Of a stretch of DNA of 7,602 bases, positions 1 to 4,479 are shown piece after piece. Source of the stretch: an uncultured Micrococcales bacterium (GTDB lineage: Bacteria > Actinomycetota > Actinomycetes > Actinomycetales > Microbacteriaceae); the NCBI GenBank assembly GCA_913060985.1, contig CAJXTQ010000027.1, positions 1 to 7,602 on the forward strand, written 5' to 3'. A program made the position numbers and the translations under genes. Numbering within the stretch: position 1 is the stretch's first letter; every line of letters begins with the position of its first letter. Under the pieces are notes generated by a model that was given only the letters and a program-made list of their open reading frames with translations, made no database searches and was not told the DNA's origin.

Positions 1-823
1 GTTCGAACATGGAAGGAAATTTCCCAGTGGGATTTAGATTAGCCGATGCGGCCAGCCCAATGCCACCTCCAATTGCAGCGGCCAGATCGGTGATTATGTC
101 GCCAAAGAGGTTATCGGTGACAATTACGTCGAACCTTGAGGGGTTGGTGACCATATGAATTGTGGCCGCATCGATGTGCATGTAGTCGGTCTTTACGGAG
201 GGGAATTCATCGCTAACCTGCTCAACAATTCTTTGCCATAGGTTGCCCGCAAAAGTCAGCACATTGGTTTTGTGAACAAGTGTGAGGAGTTTGTTTCGGG
301 CGTTTGCCTGCTCGAATGCAAATCTGACAACTCGCTCCACCCCAAAAGCTGTATTCACGCTCACCTCATTGGCAACCTCTTGATCGGTGCCCACCCTAAT
401 TGCACCGCCATTGCCAACGTATGGACCTTCAGTCCCTTCACGGACTACCAAAAAATCAAATTCAGGATTACCAGCAAGTGTTGACTCCACCCCGGCAAGG
501 CTTTTGGCGGGTCGAAGATTTATGTGGTGATCAAACTCGAACCTGAGCTTCAGAAGCAGTCCTCGCTCCAAAACCCCGCTGGGAATTCTGGGGTCGCCAA
601 CCGCACCCAGGAGTATGGCATCAAACTTGGCAAGCTCCTGCATATCGGCATCGGTCAGCGCCTCGGAAGTCTTAAGGTATCGTTCACTGCCCAAATCAAA
701 GACTTTATGGGTTAGGTCAACGCCTTTCGGTGTCAGCGCTTTGTCTAGTGCTTCTAGTGCTATCGGGGTGACCTCTTGGCCAATTCCATCTCCAGGAATT
801 ACCGCCAAATTAAGCTTATTCAC
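1..823 (-). CDS. leuB: 3-isopropylmalate dehydrogenase LeuB (partial, C-terminus beyond left edge)
   Basis: This cytoplasmic enzyme oxidatively decarboxylates 3-isopropylmalate with NAD+ in leucine synthesis. The frame stays open for 274 codons from a GTG at 823 to the window edge, so about 65-80 residues of the usual 335-350 are missing. The N-terminus reads MNKLNLAVIPGDGIG, the family signature. Substrate-binding arginines are visible at R94 (LLKLR), R104 (NLRP) and R128 (VVREGTEGPY), with Y135 and K185 (HKTN). Metal-binding aspartates are at D218 (HIDAA), D242 and D246 (GDIITD). The tail GGGIGLAASANLNP is actinobacterial in style. GTG is the earliest possible start because an in-frame TGA lies two codons upstream. 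GAGAGG sits just before it as ribosome binding site. It is probably the last member of the ilv-serA-leuB group, separated here from serA by the sulfur module. It may need its own promoter in 824-874, but none was clear. Confidence 0.96.
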   Translation of the reverse strand, partial: MNKLNLAVIPGDGIGQEVTPIALEALDKALTPKGVDLTHKVFDLGSERYLKTSEALTDADMQELAKFDAILLGAVGDPRIPSGVLERGLLLKLRFEFDHHINLRPAKSLAGVESTLAGNPEFDFLVVREGTEGPYVGNGGAIRVGTDQEVANEVSVNTAFGVERVVRFAFEQANARNKLLTLVHKTNVLTFAGNLWQRIVEQVSDEFPSVKTDYMHIDAATIHMVTNPSRFDVIVTDNLFGDIITDLAAAIGGGIGLAASANLNPTGKFPSMFE

Positions 824-874
824 CTGTCACCTCTCAGTTGATTACTCAACTTTAGTGCAGATGGGTCACCGACG

Positions 875-1483
875 CTAAACAGCTAGGTGGCCGAATAAAA
901 CCACATCGATTGCGACTTTGTCGCCTTCATCGGTTTGAACAACACGCAACCTGTTCTTGATTTCTAAATCGGACCACTGATAATCAGCTACCAGTTCTCG
1001 AAGTTGATCCTCGCTGACCAGCACCTCTTTGTTCGGTGGACCCCCAAATCCCCGTTCCAGGTTTTCAACTGCATGCCATACCCCCAATACGGTTGCACCC
1101 GCTTTAAGTTGACCAATTGCATTGGTGATTGCTTGTGCTAATTGATCCTTCTCCAGTTGCAGATATGCAATCACGAGCAGGTCCGGGCTGAAACTAAAAG
1201 CCGCTTCTGTTGCATCGGCTGCAACCGTTGAACACAGGTGAGAGACGCCGGATCTCTCCGCTCTTTCCAGAAATTGTTCCAAAGCCACGGGGCTTATATC
1301 AACGTTTTCAACTCGCAATCCATTGCTGGCTAACCACAAAGAGTTACGCCCGTTACCGCCAGCCAGATCTACAGCTGTTGATAAGCCGCCGAGCTCAATT
1401 TCTGTGAGGAAGATATTGGGGTCTTCCCCCCAGCTCCCAGGCTTCTCGCGATAACGGGCGTCCCAGAATTGTCTAGAGTCCAA
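875..1483 (-). CDS. class I SAM-dependent methyltransferase, TehB/TPMT-like
   Basis: This is a 202-residue cytoplasmic methyltransferase. The N-terminus has the WDARY...W-G...PN-FL pattern (residues 7-25) common to small TehB/thiopurine-methyltransferase-like enzymes. The SAM-binding glycine loop, motif I, is VDLAGGNGRNSLWLA (38-52). The usual LDLGCGxGRN is altered to AGGNGRN, but the Asp and the glycines remain. Motif II follows with acidic D62 (NVDIS). The start is TTG, directly abutting the TAA of the upstream lipoprotein gene (TAATTG), so no longer form is possible. A TTG start places WDxRY at the family's usual distance from the N-terminus. No strong ribosome binding site is visible, so translation is probably coupled to the rhodanese lipoprotein gene with which it forms a two-gene operon. 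The substrate cannot be read from the sequence. A small thiol or sulfide is an inference from the neighbours only. It could equally be an unrelated tellurite- or metabolite-directed methyltransferase. Confidence 0.88.
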   Translation of the reverse strand: MDSRQFWDARYREKPGSWGEDPNIFLTEIELGGLSTAVDLAGGNGRNSLWLASNGLRVENVDISPVALEQFLERAERSGVSHLCSTVAADATEAAFSFSPDLLVIAYLQLEKDQLAQAITNAIGQLKAGATVLGVWHAVENLERGFGGPPNKEVLVSEDQLRELVADYQWSDLEIKNRLRVVQTDEGDKVAIDVVLFGHLAV

Positions 1484-1855
1484 TTACTTGACTACAGCCA
1501 AACCAGTTTGCGCACTGGCGTTGCCAACACTGCCGCCATTTACCAGTTCACCGGTGAAACCAAGGTCGCGCATAGCATTTATGGCTTGGCCGGCGCGGTT
1601 ACCACTGCGGCAGTAGATGTAGTAGTCGGCAGATTTATCGAGCTGATCCACTCTTTGTAGGAAATCGCTGTCGGCAATACCGATTCTCTCGGCACCCTCC
1701 AGGTGTCCATCATTGAACTCCTCAGGGGTTCTGACGTCAATCACCATTGCATAGTCTTCAACCATCACCTGCTCTGGCTCCGCACAACCTGCCAGTGATG
1801 TTGCAACAAATAGAGCTGCAATGGCAGCGACGATTACTTTCAAAAACTTTTTCAT
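1484..1855 (-). CDS. rhodanese-domain lipoprotein (extracytoplasmic)
   Basis: This 123-residue protein starts with a lipoprotein signal peptide: KK at 2-3, a hydrophobic stretch about 5-20, and the lipobox LAGC ending at C24, the predicted lipidated cysteine. It should be anchored to the outer face of the membrane. The rest is one rhodanese domain (about 28-122). It has the IDVRTPEEF-DGH motif (39-50) and the active-site loop C82-R-S-G-N-R87, where C82 would carry a persulfide. A shortened NGGS...TGLAV tail closes the domain. The ATG at 1855 is preceded by AAAGGAAG at suitable spacing. It is the first gene of a two-gene unit with the methyltransferase. It is transcribed divergently from the CsoR/CstR-family gene, and its -10 falls inside the shared palindrome, so co-regulation is likely. 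The likely role is sulfur transfer from extracellular sulfane-sulfur donors. The natural donor and acceptor are unknown. Confidence 0.92.
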   Translation of the reverse strand: MKKFLKVIVAAIAALFVATSLAGCAEPEQVMVEDYAMVIDVRTPEEFNDGHLEGAERIGIADSDFLQRVDQLDKSADYYIYCRSGNRAGQAINAMRDLGFTGELVNGGSVGNASAQTGLAVVK

Positions 1856-1862
1856 GACTTCC

Positions 1863-1891
1863 TTTCGATACCCCCTAGGGTATGCTACTGT
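1863..1891 (+). promoter_or_regulatory. possible promoter for the repressor-rhodanese-flavoprotein operon
   Basis: Two overlapping -10 candidates fit TANNNT: TATGCT (1881-1886) and TACTGT (1886-1891). The second has a weak -35-like TTTCGA (1863-1868) at 17-base spacing, which would place the palindrome exactly in the spacer. The first overlaps the right arm of the palindrome. Either would give a leader of about 15-25 bases. The -35 is poor, so the exact boundaries are uncertain, but a promoter must lie in this short gap. Confidence 0.35.
1868..1883. promoter_or_regulatory. candidate CsoR/CstR-family operator, palindrome in divergent promoter
   Basis: The sequence ATACCC-CCTA-GGGTAT is a perfect inverted repeat with 6-bp arms and a 4-bp centre. 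It lies between the repressor gene and the rhodanese lipoprotein gene. C-run/G-run palindromes flanked by TA are the known style of CsoR/CstR-family operators, and autoregulation from the adjacent promoter is typical. It overlaps the predicted -10 of the minus-strand promoter and lies in the spacer or at the -10 edge of the plus-strand promoter. Bound repressor should therefore silence both directions. The structure is seen directly; the binding protein is inferred. Confidence 0.7.
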
Positions 1892-1905
1892 AAAGCTGTA
1901 GTCAA
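1877..1905 (-). promoter_or_regulatory. predicted sigma-70-type promoter for rhodanese lipoprotein-methyltransferase unit
   Basis: On the minus strand, TTGACT (1900-1905) is followed after exactly 17 bases by TACCCT (1877-1882). This fits TTGACA and the actinobacterial TANNNT -10. The start of transcription would be near 1870, giving a leader of about 15 bases that carries the AAAGGAAG ribosome binding site. The -10 lies inside the 1868-1883 palindrome. Confidence 0.55.
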
Positions 1906-1914
1906 GGAGACATC

Positions 1915-2172
1915 ATGGATTTGGACGAAAAAGATCTAGAGGCTGTGCGCAAAAGGCTGGTTCGAGCGCAGGGTCAGCTAGGTGGAATCGTGCGAATGAT
2001 TGAAGATGGCAGAGACTGCACTGATGTTCTTACTCAGCTTGCTGCGGCGAACGCTGCAATTAGCAGAGCTGGTTTCCAGCTGATTAGCTCAGGTCTAGCT
2101 GCCTGCGCGATGGATGAGACCGGTGAACAGGATAGAAAAAAACTAGAAAAAGCGTTTTTGTCACTCTCTTAG
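1915..2172 (+). CDS. CsoR/FrmR/RcnR-family (DUF156) repressor, CstR-like persulfide-sensor type
   Basis: This is an 85-residue all-helical DNA-binding repressor of the CsoR superfamily. The family core is clear: RLVRAQGQLGGIVRMIEDGRDC (14-35), then DVLTQLAAANAAI (37-49). The first conserved cysteine is C35 and the second is C64, with the same 29-residue spacing as the copper ligands of mycobacterial CsoR. The histidine that CsoR has four residues before the second cysteine is Gly60 here (GLAAC). Loss of that ligand with both cysteines kept matches CstR-type sensors. In those, the two cysteines are crosslinked by persulfides or polysulfides and the protein leaves DNA. The ATG is set by AAGGAG five bases upstream. 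It is the first gene of the operon with two rhodaneses and the CoA-disulfide-reductase-like enzyme, which supports a sulfur rather than a copper role. It probably represses its own operon and the divergent unit through the 1868-1883 palindrome. The alternative is a Cu(I) or other metal sensor. Confidence 0.93.
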   Translation: MDLDEKDLEAVRKRLVRAQGQLGGIVRMIEDGRDCTDVLTQLAAANAAISRAGFQLISSGLAACAMDETGEQDRKKLEKAFLSLS

Positions 2173-2195
2173 TGGCAAATTGATGAAAGGAAATA

Positions 2196-2513
2196 ATGGC
2201 TCAGGAAGTAACCGTAGATGAGTTAGAGCAGGCAATTGCCGCTGGCGAGTATGTAATTGACGTTCGCGAATCATTTGAATTTGAAGATGGGCATGTCCCC
2301 CAGGCAAAACACATCCCGCTGAACTCAATCCCTGAAAAACTGTCCGAGCTTCCAAAGGATAAAAAGATCTGGATCATCTGCGCAAGTGGCGGACGCTCAA
2401 TGACTGCGGCAAACTTCCTTGAGCAGCAGGGGCTTGACTGTGTCAGCGTGGCAGGCGGAACCGGTGCCTGGATTGGCTCTGGCAAAACCGTAAGTTTCGA
2501 CGCATCAATCTAA
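2196..2513 (+). CDS. single-domain rhodanese (first of tandem pair)
   Basis: This is a 105-residue cytoplasmic rhodanese-fold sulfurtransferase without a signal peptide. It shows the V-I-D-V-R-E-S motif (20-26), EDGHVPQAKHIP (30-41), and the active-site loop C62-A-S-G-G-R67. C62 should form the persulfide intermediate. The end, AGGTGAW, is the usual final strand-helix turn. A second cysteine, C82, lies in GLDC; whether it pairs with C62 cannot be told. AAAGGAAA before the ATG is a good ribosome binding site, 23 bases after the repressor stop. The stop shares its last base with the next start. Nearly half of the aligned core residues match the following rhodanese by eye, so the pair probably arose by tandem duplication. 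The likely job is accepting and passing on sulfane sulfur to the partner rhodanese or flavoprotein. Thiosulfate as donor is possible but not shown. Confidence 0.93.
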   Translation: MAQEVTVDELEQAIAAGEYVIDVRESFEFEDGHVPQAKHIPLNSIPEKLSELPKDKKIWIICASGGRSMTAANFLEQQGLDCVSVAGGTGAWIGSGKTVSFDASI

Positions 2514-2836
2514 TGTTTGGTCTTTTCAAGTCAAAAACCCCCAACATCAAAGTAACCGAAGTGCAGCAAAGGCTGGACGAAGGCGCCCAACTTATTGATG
2601 TTCGGGAGAGTCACGAGTGGAAATCAGGTCATGCCCCCGGAGCGAAACACATACCGCTTGGCAGCCTCGAGGGAAGGCTTGGCAGCATTGCCAAAGAAAG
2701 GCCAGTAATAGTGATGTGCCAATCCGGCATGAGATCAGCCCAGGCGGCCAAAACATTGGCTGCTGCAGGCTTTGAAGTTTCAAACGTAAGCGGTGGAATG
2801 GTTGCCTGGAAAAGAGCAGGACTGAGGACGGTTTAG
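2513..2836 (+). CDS. single-domain rhodanese (second of tandem pair)
   Basis: This is a 107-residue rhodanese-like sulfurtransferase. It has IDVRESHEW (28-36), SGHAPGAKHIP (38-48) and the active-site loop C69-Q-S-G-M-R74, then SGGMVAWKRAGL at the end. C69 is the only cysteine. The N-terminal MFGLFKSK is a short basic-hydrophobic leader, too short for a signal peptide. The ATG overlaps the preceding stop (TAATG) and no Shine-Dalgarno sequence is visible, so translation is probably coupled to the first rhodanese. The flavoprotein gene follows after only two bases. The different residues in the active loop compared with its tandem partner (QSGM against ASGG) suggest the copies may prefer different donors or acceptors. 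That is inference. Confidence 0.93.
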   Translation: MFGLFKSKTPNIKVTEVQQRLDEGAQLIDVRESHEWKSGHAPGAKHIPLGSLEGRLGSIAKERPVIVMCQSGMRSAQAAKTLAAAGFEVSNVSGGMVAWKRAGLRTV

Positions 2837-2838
2837 TT

Positions 2839-4479
2839 ATGAAGGTAGTAATCATTGGTGGAGTTGCCGGTGGAATGAGCGCCGCAACGAGGCTTAGAAG
2901 ACTGAGGGAAGACGCTGAGATCGTCGTCTATGAAAAGGGGCCATACGTCTCTTTTGCCAACTGCGGACTCCCCTATTTCATAGGTGGAGTAATTGACAAA
3001 AAAGAGAGTCTGCTTTTGCAGACTCCGGAATCGCTTTGGAATCGCTTTCGCCTTGATGTTCGAGTCAACACCGAAGTCACCAAAATTGACCGGGCGAATA
3101 AAACCATTACGGCAGTAAACACAGAAACCGGGGAACAGCAGGAAGACTATGACTACATAATCATTTCGCCTGGTGCCAACCCCAGGAAGCTTCCGATTGA
3201 AGGAATTGAGCGGGCGGTAGTCCTGAAAGATGTAGAGGACAGCGTTCGCATCAAGGAGATGGTAGATGCCGGCGAAATAAAGTCTGCAGCAATTTTGGGA
3301 GCGGGCTTTATCGGTGTAGAACTAGCTGAGAACTTGGTTCACCGAGGCGTAAAAACTACTTTGGTCGAATTCAGAGACCACATTCTCCCGCAGTTTGACC
3401 TGGAGATGATTGAACCATTCCAGGCTCATCTAAATAAAAACGGTGTAGAAATTGCAGTGAGCGCGGAAACGGAAAGTATTGATGATCATTCGCTTACCTT
3501 GAAAGACGGGCGGGTCATCGATGCTGACTTGGTTGTCAGTTCAGTCGGCGTTGTCGCCGACAGCAAGCTCGCAGAGCTTGCTGGTCTGGAGATGGGTTCA
3601 GCAGGTGGTATCAAGGTGGATGAAAATCTTAGAACCAGCGATCCAAATATATTTGCGGTCGGAGATGCTGTTGAAAAACAAAGTTTGATTACCGATCAAC
3701 CACAGATGATTTGGCTTGCCAACCTGGCAAACCGCCACGGAAGACTGGTCGCAGATGTGATTGCTGGTGAAACCGAACCAGCTAGAAGGTCGATTGGAAC
3801 TGGCATCATTGGGGCTTTTGGTATGGCTGCTGCACTAACCGGCATAACTGAGGGTCTTGCCCAGAGAATGGGAATTGATTACCAAGCAATCCATCTTCAT
3901 CCAGGCAGTCACGCGGGTTACTACCCAGGGTCAGAGAGAATCTCACTGAAAGTCCTGTTCGAACCCAAGACCGGAAAGCTTCTCGGCGCCCAGTCAGTGG
4001 GCAAAGATGGTGCCGATAAGCGCATTGACATCATTGCAACCGCTATTTATGCCGGTCTTAGCGTGAATGACCTGATGAATTTGGAGTTAGCCTATTCTCC
4101 TCAGTTCGGATCAGCTAAAGACGCCATCAATCACGCAGGGTACGTCGGCAATAACGTTCTCGAGAATAAATCACCCAATGTCCACTGGAACCAGCTGGAT
4201 GAGGAGATCGGTCGTGGTGTGAAGATTCTGGATGTTAGGACTCAAGCCGAGTTTGACCGAGGTCACATCCCTGGGGCAATTCTTGCGCCGGTTGATCAAT
4301 TGCGTGACCAGCTGGATGAGCTAGTCGGCAACGAGTATGTTGTCCATTGCGCTGTGGGCCAAAGAGCGCACACCGCCATACAAATCCTTGCTAGCAAAGG
4401 AATTAAGGCTAAAAACCTATCTGGCGGTTACACCACATGGAAGTTCGCTCAGGACGCTCTCGCTAGAAACGAAGTTTAG
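2839..4479 (+). CDS. CoA-disulfide/persulfide reductase flavoprotein with C-terminal rhodanese domain (CoADR-RHD)
   Basis: This 546-residue fusion is the usual size for CoADR-RHD (cdr-type) enzymes, which use NAD(P)H to reduce CoA disulfide, CoA persulfide or polysulfides. The FAD-binding IIGGVAGGMSA is at 5-15. The single redox cysteine of this class is C42, in SFANCGLPY. A second Rossmann motif for NAD(P)H, ILGAGFIGVELAE, is at 152-164, and the FAD-closing FAVGDA at 272-277. The dimerisation domain follows to about 435. Tyrosines Y361/Y362 (HAGYYPG) and Y419 (LAYSPQFGSAKD) lie where CoA-disulfide reductases have active-site tyrosines. The rhodanese domain runs about 449-540 with ILDVRTQAEF (463-472) and the loop C504-A-V-G-Q-R509. 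GAGGA about ten bases upstream supports the ATG. It is the last gene of the operon, and its stop overlaps the stop of convergent serA by four bases. Since actinobacteria mostly use mycothiol, persulfide or polysulfide reduction may be its real task rather than CoA disulfide reduction. Confidence 0.95.
   Translation: MKVVIIGGVAGGMSAATRLRRLREDAEIVVYEKGPYVSFANCGLPYFIGGVIDKKESLLLQTPESLWNRFRLDVRVNTEVTKIDRANKTITAVNTETGEQQEDYDYIIISPGANPRKLPIEGIERAVVLKDVEDSVRIKEMVDAGEIKSAAILGAGFIGVELAENLVHRGVKTTLVEFRDHILPQFDLEMIEPFQAHLNKNGVEIAVSAETESIDDHSLTLKDGRVIDADLVVSSVGVVADSKLAELAGLEMGSAGGIKVDENLRTSDPNIFAVGDAVEKQSLITDQPQMIWLANLANRHGRLVADVIAGETEPARRSIGTGIIGAFGMAAALTGITEGLAQRMGIDYQAIHLHPGSHAGYYPGSERISLKVLFEPKTGKLLGAQSVGKDGADKRIDIIATAIYAGLSVNDLMNLELAYSPQFGSAKDAINHAGYVGNNVLENKSPNVHWNQLDEEIGRGVKILDVRTQAEFDRGHIPGAILAPVDQLRDQLDELVGNEYVVHCAVGQRAHTAIQILASKGIKAKNLSGGYTTWKFAQDALARNEV

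Noticed and set aside
272..715. Plus-strand open frames of 60-90 codons over the left end
   Set aside because: They lie antisense to leuB, which has full motif support on the minus strand, and their translations have no recognisable domain.
837..850. Inverted repeat GTTGA-TTAC-TCAAC upstream of leuB
   Set aside because: The stem is only 5 bp, has no T-run for a terminator and does not match a known operator. It may be chance, so it is not listed as a site.
1078..1093. ATACCCCC half-site inside the methyltransferase gene, resembling the operator's left arm
   Set aside because: The matching GGGTAT arm is absent (AATACGG follows), and it lies inside a coding sequence.
2161..2855. Minus-strand open frames opposite the two rhodanese genes
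   Set aside because: The proteins look compositionally random and the plus-strand frames carry clear rhodanese motifs and ribosome binding sites.
824..4479. Mobile element or genomic island borders around the sulfur module
   Set aside because: No transposase, integrase, terminal inverted repeats, target duplications or tRNA were seen, and base composition looks like the flanks.
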